Shown: piece by piece, positions 1 through 8,989 of the stretch
Layout: each line of letters opens with the position of its first letter
Position numbering within the stretch: the stretch's first letter is position 1
Source: Kordiimonadales bacterium IMCC3096
GTDB taxonomy: Bacteria > Pseudomonadota > Alphaproteobacteria > Minwuiales > Minwuiaceae
DNA: 64,000 nt
NCBI GenBank assembly: GCA_016865035.1
Contig: CP018227.1
Coordinates: 2,757,501 to 2,821,500, forward strand
Direction: 5' to 3'
Notes under the pieces: model-generated
Database searches by the model: none
What the model saw: only the letters and a program-made list of their open reading frames with translations
What the model was told of the DNA's origin: nothing
Position numbers and translations under genes: made by a program

Positions 1-471
1 GACTACGAGTTCGAGGCCTATCTGCTGGAGATCCTGTCGGCCTATCAGATCAGCGTGCCGGAAATCGGGGTCATCAAGGCAAAGGTGCCGCCGATCGTCT
101 TCCTGACGTCGAACAACACCCGCGAGATGGGGGACGCGCTGAAGCGGCGCTGCCTGCACCTCTACATCCCGTTCCCGGACGAGAAGACGGAACGTCGGAT
201 CGTTGCCGCGCGGGTGCCGGAAGTGGCCGAGTCGCTGCGCAAGCAGATCGTTGCCTTCGTGCAGGGACTGCGGGAGGAGGAACTGAAGAAGGTTCCGGCG
301 ATCAGCGAGACCATCGACTGGGCGCGGACGCTGCTGCTGCTGAATGTCTCCGAACTGGATACGGAGACCGTGCGCCGCACGATCAATGTCCTGCTGAAGT
401 TTCAGGAGGATGTGGAGATGGTGCAGCGCGGTCTCTACAAGCTGGTCTCCGACGCGAAGAACACCGTCTGA
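1..471 (+). CDS. MoxR-type AAA ATPase, C-terminal part (5' end outside window)
   Basis: Frame 1 is open from the first base, so the gene begins upstream; only 156 residues are visible. The fragment carries the second half of an AAA module: a sensor-1-like stretch (FLTSNNTREMGDALKRR) with the paired arginines expected at the arginine finger, then the helical lid. This matches MoxR/CoxD-like ATPases, which remodel or insert metal cofactors into target enzymes, usually with a VWA-domain partner (CoxE). No VWA gene follows here. A strong hairpin 30 bases downstream ends the transcript. Family assignment is fairly sure; the client is unknown. Confidence 0.8.
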   Translation, partial: DYEFEAYLLEILSAYQISVPEIGVIKAKVPPIVFLTSNNTREMGDALKRRCLHLYIPFPDEKTERRIVAARVPEVAESLRKQIVAFVQGLREEELKKVPAISETIDWARTLLLLNVSELDTETVRRTINVLLKFQEDVEMVQRGLYKLVSDAKNTV

Positions 472-501
472 GCCGACGCGGAACGTTTCACTGAAACACA
501 G

Positions 502-533
502 GGGCGCGAAGCAATTCGCGCCCTTGTCGTTTT
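502..533 (+). terminator. Rho-independent terminator after the MoxR-type gene
   Basis: A perfect 9-bp stem (GGGCGCGAA paired with TTCGCGCCC) closes a GCAA tetraloop and is followed by the T-rich tract TTGTCGTTTT. It lies 30 bases after the stop codon of the upstream gene and before the ribosome binding site of the next one. Confidence 0.85.
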
Positions 534-583
534 CACAGCATTGATATGTAATATCCCTCTGGATTTCTTGAGGGGAGGAACGG

Positions 584-1468
584 ATGGCCGCGCCGGACGT
601 CGAAGGGTTCTTCGACCCCGATACATTCACGCTGACCTACCTCGTCGCCGACCCCGCGACGCGGGAAGCGGTGATCATCGACCCCGTGATGCAGTTCGAT
701 CCGGTGACCGGTCGCCTGGATCCGACCCCAGCCATGCCGGTGATGCACCGCGCCCGGACACAGGGGCTGCGGGTCACGATGGTGCTTGAAACCCATCTGC
801 ACGCGGATCACGTCAGTGCCGCGCCCTGGGTCGGTGCCGCGCTGGAGGCCCCTGTCGCAATCGGTGAGGGTGTTGCACGCAGTCAGACGATCTTTGCCGA
901 CCTGTTCGACGCGGAGCCGGGGTTTCCCACCGACGGCTCCCAGTTCGACCGCCTGTTCAGGGATGGTGAAACATTCCAGGTCGGCGATATCGAGGCCTTC
1001 GCCATGTCGACCCCCGGTCATACGCCGGGGTGCATGACCTATGTGATCGGCGACGCCGCGTTCGTGGGGGACTGCCTGTTCATGCCGGACTTCGGGTCCG
1101 CCCGCTGCGACTTTCCGGGGGGTGACGCCCGCACGCTCTACCGCAGTGTCCGGCGCATCCTCGACCTGCCGCCGGAGACGCGGCTGTTCACCGCCCACGA
1201 TTATCAGCCGGATGGTCGCGAGCTGCGCTTCGAATCGTCCGTGGCGCAGCAGCGGGCGGAGAACCTGCACATGCGTGATGGTGTCGATGAGGAAAGCTTC
1301 GTGCGGATGCGCATGAGCCGCGACGCCACGCTCTCCATGCCGCGCCTGATGCTGCCCTCGGTCCAGCTCAACATGCGCGCCGGCAGCCTGCCGCCACCTG
1401 CCGCCAACGGTCGCCGCTATCTGCGCCTGCCGCTGGAAGTCACGCCACCGCCGGAGGGGGCGATCTGA
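584..1468 (+). CDS. MBL-fold metallo-hydrolase, persulfide dioxygenase (ETHE1/Blh)-like
   Basis: This 294-residue metallo-beta-lactamase-fold protein has the HLHADH motif at 71-76, His146 in GHTPG, Asp163 in VGDC and His205 in AHDY. The segment DFGSARCDFPGGDA (169-182) is typical of the ETHE1/Blh branch, which oxidises glutathione persulfide with one iron in sulfide detoxification, rather than glyoxalase II. A GAGGGGAGG-like ribosome binding site precedes the ATG. It appears to be transcribed alone or with the small gene that follows. The rhodanese gene at 19.5 kb is not nearby, so a joint sulfur role is only a guess. Confidence 0.82.
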   Translation: MAAPDVEGFFDPDTFTLTYLVADPATREAVIIDPVMQFDPVTGRLDPTPAMPVMHRARTQGLRVTMVLETHLHADHVSAAPWVGAALEAPVAIGEGVARSQTIFADLFDAEPGFPTDGSQFDRLFRDGETFQVGDIEAFAMSTPGHTPGCMTYVIGDAAFVGDCLFMPDFGSARCDFPGGDARTLYRSVRRILDLPPETRLFTAHDYQPDGRELRFESSVAQQRAENLHMRDGVDEESFVRMRMSRDATLSMPRLMLPSVQLNMRAGSLPPPAANGRRYLRLPLEVTPPPEGAI

Positions 1469-1544
1469 GGGGCGCTGCTTCACGGGCAAGAAACAGGATC
1501 CGGCAGATCGAAGCAATGCCGACAGAAGTGCTGGAAGGGTTTCC

Positions 1545-1793
1545 ATGTCTGGACAGAGGAACACCTACCGGATCACGTTGATCGACAGGTTCGTTCACTT
1601 TCGTCATCACATCCTCGACGGATTCCCTCTCGGTGGAAACAAGGCGGTGCTCATCACGCGCAAGTCCGGAAGGCTCAATTTCATCCTGAAGTTCTGGTAT
1701 CCCGGAATCGTGCAGTATCACGCCATGGACAGTGCGGAGCTCGAGAAGTTCGTTGGCGAACTCGAGATGGTCAGAAAAAGCCTGGCCGACTGA
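1545..1793 (+). CDS. Small hypothetical protein (82 aa)
   Basis: I do not recognise this protein. It is 82 residues long, basic and aromatic in its first half (RFVHFRHH) and acidic-helical at its end (SAELEKFVGELEMVRKSL). It has no signal peptide or membrane segment. An AAGGG-type ribosome binding site sits just before the ATG, and codon use resembles the neighbours. It lies 76 bases after the MBL-fold gene and converges with the JmjC gene. The main doubt is whether it is translated at all. Confidence 0.5.
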   Translation: MSGQRNTYRITLIDRFVHFRHHILDGFPLGGNKAVLITRKSGRLNFILKFWYPGIVQYHAMDSAELEKFVGELEMVRKSLAD

Positions 1794-1825
1794 AGCGGCC
1801 CGGTACGCCGAAGCTTTGCTGATGG

Positions 1826-3028
1826 TCAGTTGATCTCCACCACAAGCCTGCGTTCCTGGGCTTCCGACAGCAGTCCGGCGAGGTCCTCGATGTCCAGGCG
1901 GTCAAAGCGTTCGGCCATCTCGGCGGCAAGGAAGCTGTCCCGTTCCATGATCCAGCGCAGGATCGTTCCCTGCTGTCCCGATCTCCGGATCACGCCTGCA
2001 TCGGTCTCGACCGCCACCTGCCCGGACGACCGGGTCAGCGAGGCTGCCGCCGTGCGCACCCGGTACTGGCGCGTGACGGGGCCTGGTGGCATCTGCACGG
2101 GGGATTGCAGGCGATGTGCCCGGCTGCGCTGCTCCTCGCGGAACTGGGCGGCCAGGGTCGGGTTCTGCAGCGCCCTGTGGAGCGTCTGCACCAGATCTCC
2201 GATGTGCCTGTCATGGGCCTCCCGGTCGTCGTAGGCGGGCAACGCCTCGCGGAATTCGGCCAGATCGTCCAGCGACCCCAGTACCCAGCGCAGATAGTCG
2301 AGTCCGGTCGCCTCCGTCAGCCCGAAGGAGAGATGCAGGCTCTCCCCGTCGGAGGCGAGCGCGTCGTGGTAGGTGCCCTTCGGGATATAGAGCAGGTCGC
2401 CGGGTTTCAGCGTCACTTCCATCGCCAGCGGGCCACGGGCCTGGTCATGCCAGGCCTGGTCGAAGCTGGAATAATTGTGGCCCGGACGTTCCACCGGATG
2501 TTCGAAGCGGCCTTCGTAGATACGCCAGACCTTGGTGCCGGAGATCTGCAGCGCGAAGACCTCCATGCTGTCGAAATGGCTCGGGAACGCCTGATGACCT
2601 GCCTGGCTGCAATAGGCGTTGCAGGTCACTTCGGCGCCCAGCCCCATTTCCAGCGCCCGCGCGGCGGCACGAACACCCGGCGTCAGGGTCTCCACAAGGT
2701 CGGCCACGACCGTTGCGCCCCGGGCCAGCCACTCCTGGACCCGCACGAAGTCGGGGCGCATCACCATCTGATCATCGCGGCCCAGGGTTCTGGTGCAGTA
2801 GTCCTCGGGGGGGATCGTCTCCCGGTCCAGCACCAGCCGCAGGGTGCTGCCGGTCCAGAGCGCGGTCATGTCGAGCAGGGCTCCGAAGTCCTGCCAGTTG
2901 CAGACATGCCGTGTCCTTGCGGAGGTTCCGGGAATGTGCAGCGGAAACTGCCTGAAGGTGTCCCGCACGAAATCGGCCGGGGTCACGGGGGCGAGAAGGC
3001 TTGCGAAGGTGATGCGCGTTTCGTTCAT
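1826..3028 (-). CDS. JmjC/cupin-4 domain oxygenase (ribosomal-oxygenase-like)
   Basis: A 400-residue protein with a JmjC (cupin_4) barrel at about 90-240. The iron ligands are visible as His151 and Asp153 (SHFDSMEVFALQ) and His221 (KGTYHDAL), the HxD...H set of Fe(II)/2-oxoglutarate oxygenases. The layout, a JmjC barrel followed by a helical and winged C-terminal part, resembles the RoxA/YcfD and NO66 group that hydroxylates ribosomal proteins. The substrate cannot be read from sequence. It is a single gene, convergent with the small gene before it and divergent from the aldolase gene. Confidence 0.75.
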   Translation of the reverse strand: MNETRITFASLLAPVTPADFVRDTFRQFPLHIPGTSARTRHVCNWQDFGALLDMTALWTGSTLRLVLDRETIPPEDYCTRTLGRDDQMVMRPDFVRVQEWLARGATVVADLVETLTPGVRAAARALEMGLGAEVTCNAYCSQAGHQAFPSHFDSMEVFALQISGTKVWRIYEGRFEHPVERPGHNYSSFDQAWHDQARGPLAMEVTLKPGDLLYIPKGTYHDALASDGESLHLSFGLTEATGLDYLRWVLGSLDDLAEFREALPAYDDREAHDRHIGDLVQTLHRALQNPTLAAQFREEQRSRAHRLQSPVQMPPGPVTRQYRVRTAAASLTRSSGQVAVETDAGVIRRSGQQGTILRWIMERDSFLAAEMAERFDRLDIEDLAGLLSEAQERRLVVEIN

Positions 3029-3142
3029 TGGATGCCGTTTCTTTGCGCCGACTTTCGGGTCAGGTTAACATGACCGTCGGATACAGGCGAGCCAGACGGT
3101 TCTGCCGCTGGAGGCACGGACTGTCCGCAATGGGAGGATTTC

Positions 3143-3919
3143 ATGACTGCAACCGTTACACGCCACCCCAGTTCCCGGCCCGATGGCATCACCGCGGAGG
3201 AATGGCAGGCGCGGCTCGACCTGGCCGCCTGCTACCGGCTGATCCACATGTTCGGCATGGATGACCTGATCTACACCCACATATCGGCGCGGGTTCCGGG
3301 GCCGGAGGAGCACTTCCTGATCAACGGGTTCGGCCTGTTGTACGAGGAGATCACGGCCTCCAACCTGGTGAAGGTGGATATCGAGGGGAACATCCTCTCC
3401 GACAGCGAATGGGGCATCAATCCGGCGGGCTATGTCATCCACAGCTGCATCCATCGCGAATTGCCGGAGATCGCCTGTGTGCTGCATACCCACACTGTCG
3501 CCGGCACCGGGGTCTCGGCGCAGGAGGAGGGATTGCTGCCCCTCACCCAGACGTCGATGCTGTTCACCGGCCAGGTTGCCTATCACGACTACGAGGGCGT
3601 GGCCCTGCGGGAGGAGGAGCAGGCGCGGATGCTGGCCGACATGGGCGACAAGCGCATCATGATCCTGCGCAACCACGGCCTGCTGACGGTCGGCGAGACG
3701 GTGCAGGAGGCGTTCCTGATGATGTACTACATGGAGCAGGCCTGCCGGATGCAGGTCGCGGCCCAGTCCGGTGGCGGCAAGCTGACCATTCCGTCTCCCC
3801 AGGTGCAGCAGTATGTGCGCGACGCGGCCTCCGGTGGTTTCGGTGCGGGCGTTGGCCAGCGGGAATTTGCGGCCCTGGTGCGTCGTCTGGACCGTCAGGA
3901 CACGAGCTGGCGCGAATGA
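3143..3919 (+). CDS. Class II aldolase/adducin family protein
   Basis: The 258-residue protein carries the zinc-binding histidines of the class II aldolase fold: His115 and His117 (VLHTHTVAG) and a third, His178 (LRNHGLL). Family members are aldolases and epimerases of sugar phosphates (FucA, AraD) and related lyases. The acid/base residues that would fix a substrate are not obvious. A GGAGG ribosome binding site precedes the ATG. It is the first of three overlapping genes (ATGA junctions) followed by a secreted LamG-like protein and a protease, an unusual combination. Confidence 0.85.
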   Translation: MTATVTRHPSSRPDGITAEEWQARLDLAACYRLIHMFGMDDLIYTHISARVPGPEEHFLINGFGLLYEEITASNLVKVDIEGNILSDSEWGINPAGYVIHSCIHRELPEIACVLHTHTVAGTGVSAQEEGLLPLTQTSMLFTGQVAYHDYEGVALREEEQARMLADMGDKRIMILRNHGLLTVGETVQEAFLMMYYMEQACRMQVAAQSGGGKLTIPSPQVQQYVRDAASGGFGAGVGQREFAALVRRLDRQDTSWRE

Positions 3920-4863
3920 TCCGCCACGCCACCCCCGCCGCGCTGTCCCTGCTGTTGCTGGCCCTGCCGCTCGTCGGCACGGCAACAGCGGAGGAGCGCG
4001 GGCAGATCTTCGGCGACAACACGGTCGCCGGGACTGCGCAGGACGGTGAACAGGATGCGCTGCTGAAGGAACTGCGCGGGCTTGTGGATGAGGCAGAACG
4101 GTCCCGCGCGGCCGACCCCCGTTTCATCCGCGACCTGCGACAGCTGATCGAGCGGCATGACCAGCCGAAGTTCGAGCTGCTGGTGCGCGACCTGTTCGAG
4201 GATGGTGACTTCACCAATGCGCCGAAGTGGCAGGTGACCGAGGGCACGTTCCGGATCGGTCGCTATGGCGGCCTGATCTCGGAAGTCGTCGAACCCGAGC
4301 CGCAGCCACAGACGCAGGGTTCCGGTCAGGGCAGCGAGGCGGAGGCGGTGGTCCGCCTGTTCGGCCAGATCCTGGGCGCGAAGAACGGGAACTCGGGCCG
4401 ACAGGCCAACAATGCACCGGCGGAGACCCGACCCGATCCTGCCCTGATCTATCTGGTGCAGCCCTTCAGCAATGCCTTCGAGATCCGTGCCCGGCTGGAG
4501 AGCGATCCGGAAGCGGGCGGCAGTATCGAACTTGGTGTGTTTCAGGGACAGGGCGGTCGCATCGGCTATCGCCTGGTCTTTGGCTCAGGGGGTGAGGCGC
4601 AGCTCGTGCGTGTCGGGCGCAGCGTCAGTGTCCTGGCGAAAGGGCCCTTCCGGATGCCGGAACTGGTCGATGGCTGGCGCAATCCGGGGTATGATGTGAT
4701 CTGGCGACGCGACGCGCGGGGCAGGATGACCGTGGTGGTCGATGATCAGGGCATTCTGGATGTCTCTGACACCGCCTTTCGTGATCCGTTTGACGGGCTG
4801 CGGCTGCGGAACATCCGCGGTCGTCATGCCCTGCAGGGCGTGGAGGTCTACGGGCAGAAATGA
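3916..4863 (+). CDS. Secreted protein with LamG/DUF1080-like domain
   Basis: I chose the ATG that overlaps the aldolase stop (ATGA), because the protein then starts with a clean signal peptide (hydrophobic core about residues 8-22, ending near TATA/EE). The mature part begins with a charged helical region (about 45-90). From about residue 95 a beta-rich segment looks like a concanavalin/LamG-type jelly roll (GDFTNAPKWQV, FEIRARLESD, GGRIGYRLVFGSG, YDVIWRRDARGRMTVVVDD). It is interrupted by a low-complexity Pro/Gln/Gly insert near 125-160. Such domains bind carbohydrate or act as structural modules in the periplasm. No catalytic residues can be named. Confidence 0.65.
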   Translation: MIRHATPAALSLLLLALPLVGTATAEERGQIFGDNTVAGTAQDGEQDALLKELRGLVDEAERSRAADPRFIRDLRQLIERHDQPKFELLVRDLFEDGDFTNAPKWQVTEGTFRIGRYGGLISEVVEPEPQPQTQGSGQGSEAEAVVRLFGQILGAKNGNSGRQANNAPAETRPDPALIYLVQPFSNAFEIRARLESDPEAGGSIELGVFQGQGGRIGYRLVFGSGGEAQLVRVGRSVSVLAKGPFRMPELVDGWRNPGYDVIWRRDARGRMTVVVDDQGILDVSDTAFRDPFDGLRLRNIRGRHALQGVEVYGQK

Positions 4864-6167
4864 TCCGAAGGGTTCAGGGCACCCGACGGTCTCTTCCTGG
4901 TGGCAGGCGCGGGATGCACCTCGTTGGCTGCCTGACGCTCGTCGTCGCCATGCTGGTGATTGCCTCGGGCGTGCAGGCCGCACGGCCGCTGGACCTGCGG
5001 GATCTTTCGGTCGACGTGCAACGGTCCCTGATGTCCGCCTGCGGTATCCGGGATGGCCGCATCCTGCAGCGCCACGTTCCCTGTCTCAGCCATCACGCGG
5101 AGGCCTGGCGACGTCTGGTGTTCCAGCCGGATCTCTCTCTCTACCCACCGGGTGAGCAGAAGCGCCTGCGCGAAGGCTGCGCGGAGATGGTCGAGAAGGG
5201 ACCGGCACCGTGGGGCCGCTGCATCGAGCAGGAGATGGTGCGTCAGAAGGTGCCCGTCGAATATCCCGATCTTGCCCGGCTTGACGCCGATGGTGTGGGG
5301 CGTGTGCGCGAAGCCTGCGCCTCGGCAGCGGACGTCAGCTCCCACCGGGAGGCGGCCTGCCAGGAGCACTGGCTCGAGCGGGTGCTGGAGGAACAGGAGC
5401 GTGAAGCCGCACCGCAGGCGGAGCCGCCCGAGGCGTCCGCACCGGTCAATGTCGCCGCCGCGGCAGCGGAGGCAGAAGTACCCTCCGTCGAGGCACAGCC
5501 GATGACCGGCGGGCTGATAGGTTTCAGCCAGCTTGATCCCGACAGCGACTTCTGGCCCGACTGGCAGGGTGGCGCGCAGTACCGACCGGGCAGCGCGACC
5601 GGTGACATATTGTCGGGGCATGAGTTGTTCCAGCGCGTTGCACCTGCGGTCTTTGTCGTGCTGGCCGCCGCCAACGAGGCGGATTTCAGGGCCGCACGCC
5701 ATGTCCGGCAGGGGTCCGCCGTGGCCATTTCCGAGGATCGGCTGGCCACCAACTGCCATACGGTGAAGGACGCCGGCATTCTGGTGCTGTTGCAGGGCAA
5801 GACGCATGGCCCGGCGGAGCTGGTTCATGCCGACCCTTCGTCGGATCGCTGCATCCTGCGGTCGCTGGAACTGACGCTGCAGCCGGTGCCGGGCGTGCGC
5901 GACTATGCGGACATGAAGATCGGTGAACCCGTCTTCGCCATATCCGCGCCGCGCGGCCTGCAGCAATCCATGCAGGATGGTATCGTCTCCCAGCTTCGCT
6001 CCAACGCCGGGGTCAACCTGATCCAGACCTCCGCATATGCGGCACCGGGATCATCGGGCGGCGGGCTGTTCGACCGGCGCGGGAACCTGGTCGGCATCAC
6101 CAACTTCGTGGTCGGCAAGGATGATCGCCTGCACTTCGCGATCGCCGCCGACGAGTTCTGGAAGTAG
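4860..6167 (+). CDS. Secreted trypsin-like serine protease
   Basis: A 435-residue exported protein. The signal anchor is at about 20-40, and Met19 is a possible alternative start. A cysteine-rich N-terminal region (about 45-180) follows, then an Ala/Pro/Glu-rich linker and a C-terminal trypsin-2 domain (about 260-435). The triad can be placed at His300 (TNCHTV), Asp329 (SSDRCIL) and Ser399 (PGSSGGG). It overlaps the preceding gene by ATGA, so translation is probably coupled. DegP-type PDZ domains are absent. The target is unknown; the adjacent LamG-like protein is a natural candidate partner or substrate. Confidence 0.75.
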   Translation: MIRRVQGTRRSLPGGRRGMHLVGCLTLVVAMLVIASGVQAARPLDLRDLSVDVQRSLMSACGIRDGRILQRHVPCLSHHAEAWRRLVFQPDLSLYPPGEQKRLREGCAEMVEKGPAPWGRCIEQEMVRQKVPVEYPDLARLDADGVGRVREACASAADVSSHREAACQEHWLERVLEEQEREAAPQAEPPEASAPVNVAAAAAEAEVPSVEAQPMTGGLIGFSQLDPDSDFWPDWQGGAQYRPGSATGDILSGHELFQRVAPAVFVVLAAANEADFRAARHVRQGSAVAISEDRLATNCHTVKDAGILVLLQGKTHGPAELVHADPSSDRCILRSLELTLQPVPGVRDYADMKIGEPVFAISAPRGLQQSMQDGIVSQLRSNAGVNLIQTSAYAAPGSSGGGLFDRRGNLVGITNFVVGKDDRLHFAIAADEFWK

Positions 6168-6207
6168 GTCAGTCCATCATTCGATCGGACTGCAACGGCC
6201 TGCGCCC

Positions 6208-6888
6208 CTACCAGGTCAGTTCCTCGCCGTCGAAGTTCCAGAACCGCCCGGAAGCCTCATCCGTCATGCCGTTGGCGACCTTCAGCAGCCCCGCGGCGCT
6301 GTCTGCAGGTGTCACCGGTGCGGCCGAGCCGCCCATGTCGGTGGAGACCCAGCCCGGATGGGTGGCGATGACCCGGATGCCGCGCGGCCGCCATTCGTTC
6401 GCCATGCAGACCACGACCTGATTCACTGCGGCCTTGGAACTGCGATAGATGAAACGGTCGCTGACCGTGTTCAGGGACATGGATCCCATCCTGCTGGACA
6501 CGACGACGATGGTCTTGTGATCGCTGGCCGCGACATTGTCGACCAGCGCCTCCGACACCCGATAGGGGGCATAGACGTTGACTTCCATGGTCTCCCGCCA
6601 GCCGTCGATGTCCATGTCGCCGATGGCCTGGCGATCGGGTCCGATGATGCCGGCATTGTTGAACAGGATGTCGATGGGCCGGTCGCCCAGTGCGGCCTTC
6701 AGGCTGTTGATGGCGTCCAGGTCAGTGACCTCCAGCGCCTGGGCTTCCGCACCCTTTGCCACCAGGTCGTCCAGGTCACCGATCCTGCGGGCGCAGGCGA
6801 TGACGTTGGCGCCGCCTTCCAGACTCTGCAGCGCCAGCTGGCGACCGATGCCGCGTCCGGCACCCGTGATCAGGATTGTCTTGCTCAT
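6208..6888 (-). CDS. Short-chain dehydrogenase/reductase (C-factor/sniffer-like)
   Basis: A 226-residue SDR with the Rossmann glycine motif TGAGRGIG at 8-15, the NNAG motif, and a YRSSK active-site segment (Tyr-x3-Lys). Its shortness and sequence style resemble the CsgA/sniffer branch of carbonyl reductases. It is the second gene of a two-gene unit, overlapping the BASS transporter stop by four bases (ATGA). The substrate is unknown and could be the compound imported by the transporter. Confidence 0.82.
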   Translation of the reverse strand: MSKTILITGAGRGIGRQLALQSLEGGANVIACARRIGDLDDLVAKGAEAQALEVTDLDAINSLKAALGDRPIDILFNNAGIIGPDRQAIGDMDIDGWRETMEVNVYAPYRVSEALVDNVAASDHKTIVVVSSRMGSMSLNTVSDRFIYRSSKAAVNQVVVCMANEWRPRGIRVIATHPGWVSTDMGGSAAPVTPADSAAGLLKVANGMTDEASGRFWNFDGEELTW

Positions 6889-7853
6889 GTGCTGTTCCCT
6901 TCGGTCCTTCGGTCAGCCCGTGCCACCAGCCAGCGATAGACCGGCGTCAGCAGCACAGGCAAGGTGTACATCGGTGCCTGCCCGACCGCAAAGTACATGA
7001 TCGTATCCGGTTCCGCCCGGTCAGCCAGCGTGACCAGTACCAGACCCATGTTGCAGTTGCCGCTCATCAGGCCGACGGCCAGCGCGATCCGGGGGCCAAG
7101 ATGCCAGAACAGGGCCGCCCCCGCGACCTGCAGCACTATGTTGAAGGCGAAGGCCAGGGCCGTCGTGGCCAGCACGTGTCCCGGCATCTGCAGCGCCATC
7201 TCCGTGACGCCATCGAAGACACCGACGACGAAACAGGTCATGGCGAGCACCGCGGCACCATCCAGTTGCGGTCGCATGCCGATCAGCCTTTCCTGACCCA
7301 GCAGCCGTCGCATGGTCCATGCGAGTCCGAAGGCGACGGCCACCAGCAGCCCGAGCCGCATCATGAAGGTGCCGAGCGAGATTTCCAGCGCAAGGTCCAG
7401 CAGGTTCAGGGCCATGGGCGGCAGGATGAAGGGGGTCAGCCACATGGCGGCAACCGTGGTGACGATGACGATGGCCCCGTCGAGTCTCAGGAAGATGGCG
7501 ATGGCGGCGGCGGAGACAATCGGCGGCGCGGCGGCCATCAGCACCATGCCGGCCAGCACGCCATCGGTCAGACCCAGGTGGCGCAGGATCAGCCAGGTCA
7601 GCACCGGGCTGACGACGATCATCCACAGGCACAGCAGGCCGATCAGTTTCCAGCGTCTGGCATATGCCCAGAGGTCGGCCCAGTCGATACGCATCAGTGC
7701 GATGACCAGAGGCAGGACGATGAAGGCGGCAAGCCAGGGACGCACCAGGGTGCTGAGCGGCGGAATGGCAAAGCCGATCACGACCGCAAGCGCCAGGAAC
7801 CGGGTGGCATGACGTCCGATGAATGCCAGGGGGGACAGCAGGATGGAATGCAT
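6885..7853 (-). CDS. Bile acid:sodium symporter (BASS)-type membrane transporter
   Basis: This 322-residue protein is almost entirely hydrophobic, with about nine or ten transmembrane segments. It shows features of the BASS/arsenite-permease fold: a glycine-rich, helix-breaking segment near the middle (GVLAGMVLMAAAPPIVSAAA) and a second one, SGNCNMGLVLV, near residues 264-274. BASS proteins carry bile acids, pyruvate, pantothenate or other organic anions with sodium. The cargo here cannot be deduced. It is the first gene of a pair with an SDR. Confidence 0.7.
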   Translation of the reverse strand: MHSILLSPLAFIGRHATRFLALAVVIGFAIPPLSTLVRPWLAAFIVLPLVIALMRIDWADLWAYARRWKLIGLLCLWMIVVSPVLTWLILRHLGLTDGVLAGMVLMAAAPPIVSAAAIAIFLRLDGAIVIVTTVAAMWLTPFILPPMALNLLDLALEISLGTFMMRLGLLVAVAFGLAWTMRRLLGQERLIGMRPQLDGAAVLAMTCFVVGVFDGVTEMALQMPGHVLATTALAFAFNIVLQVAGAALFWHLGPRIALAVGLMSGNCNMGLVLVTLADRAEPDTIMYFAVGQAPMYTLPVLLTPVYRWLVARADRRTEGNST

Positions 7854-7990
7854 CCGTGCTCAGCCCGCGCACATGGCTTTGCATGACTCGATTGGCACGT
7901 GCCGATCCTCCCCGCTGAAATCGCGACCCCCTGAGAGGCAGCATCGTCTGGCGACTGGCCGTGCGCAAGCGCACTGCCTTGTTGCTGGCA

Positions 7991-8989
7991 CTACTCTTTC
8001 TTGCCGTGCGATCTGCGCAGTGCGTCGCAGGGGTCCTTGTCATCCAGGCGGGGGGTGAAGATGATCGCGTCGAAAGCGCCGGGCGGGAAGTTGGTCATGT
8101 AGGCCGCCGGATCGTCGACGCCATCCACCACCTCGAACATCGCGATGGCGGCTGTCCGGGCGCGGCCATCCAGTGTCTGCAGATAACGCGGCACGCCCCG
8201 GTCCTTCCGGACATGACCGCTGCCCGCGATCAGCACCGCGCCGCTGCCCTCGGTACTGGCGACCATCGCCAGGGCCATGGCCGCGTCGCGCAGCCGCTGG
8301 ATCTTCGCGATGCCCTGAAGCCCCTTGTCACCGGCCTTCATCATGCCGCAATGGCTGTCGACGAGTTCCTGGTCGAGCGCCGCACGATCCGCGTCCGACC
8401 AGGGTGTCTGCTCCAGCAGGTGAGCGACGGAGGCGGGTACCGCGTCCGCATTGCCGTTCATGGCCAGATCCATCAGGCGTGCTGCCGAGATATTGCCGGC
8501 AATCTGCGGCAATCCGAGTTCAAGCGCGACCTCTGCGATCGGCTGATACTGCGTCCAGGCGGGCCAGCCGGAGGAGCCCCAGTCAAGCGCCGGACCCATG
8601 CCCGCCGCCGTGGCCCCGTCGCGGCGCAGCCATGACTGGAGTTTCGCGTCCTGTTCCGCGGTGATCATCTCCCAGACGACCGTGGGACGTTCGGCAGGGG
8701 GCCGGTCCGCAGCCGCGAGGCGCAGCAGCCTTGCCTGCAGCACGTGATGATCCGGGTTGTTGTGCTTCTCTCCCAGCAGCACGAAATCCGCCTTCTGCAC
8801 CAGGAACTTCAGGTCGCGTTCGGTGCCGATGGCCTTGCGGGCGTGGACCCATATCTTTCCAACCAGCTTGTGATCGGACAGCAGGCTGGTCCGCCAGCTC
8901 TCCGGGATCAGCCGGTCCGCGCTGGCCGGCGTGCCGAGACCTACCAGCGCGAGGGTAAGGAAGCACAGGATCGCCGGGAGAATGCGCAT
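7991..8989 (-). CDS. ChaN-family protein (haem-binding/iron-regulated, DUF399)
   Basis: A 332-residue exported protein. The signal peptide ends near PASA/DRL (residue 24), and there is no lipobox cysteine, so it is probably soluble in the periplasm. The ChaN signature FVLLGEKHNNPDHH (about 70-83) and VVWEMI are present, plus a C-terminal ISGSGHV-like motif (IAGSGHVRKD). The Campylobacter member is an iron-regulated lipoprotein that binds haem pairs. The gene is the last of a four-gene overlapping operon starting with an EncFtn-like ferroxidase, which supports an iron or haem role. Confidence 0.8.
   Translation of the reverse strand: MRILPAILCFLTLALVGLGTPASADRLIPESWRTSLLSDHKLVGKIWVHARKAIGTERDLKFLVQKADFVLLGEKHNNPDHHVLQARLLRLAAADRPPAERPTVVWEMITAEQDAKLQSWLRRDGATAAGMGPALDWGSSGWPAWTQYQPIAEVALELGLPQIAGNISAARLMDLAMNGNADAVPASVAHLLEQTPWSDADRAALDQELVDSHCGMMKAGDKGLQGIAKIQRLRDAAMALAMVASTEGSGAVLIAGSGHVRKDRGVPRYLQTLDGRARTAAIAMFEVVDGVDDPAAYMTNFPPGAFDAIIFTPRLDDKDPCDALRRSHGKKE

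Noticed and set aside
533-1564. 343-codon open frame on the minus strand
   Set aside because: Antisense to the MBL-fold gene, whose metal motifs are all intact.
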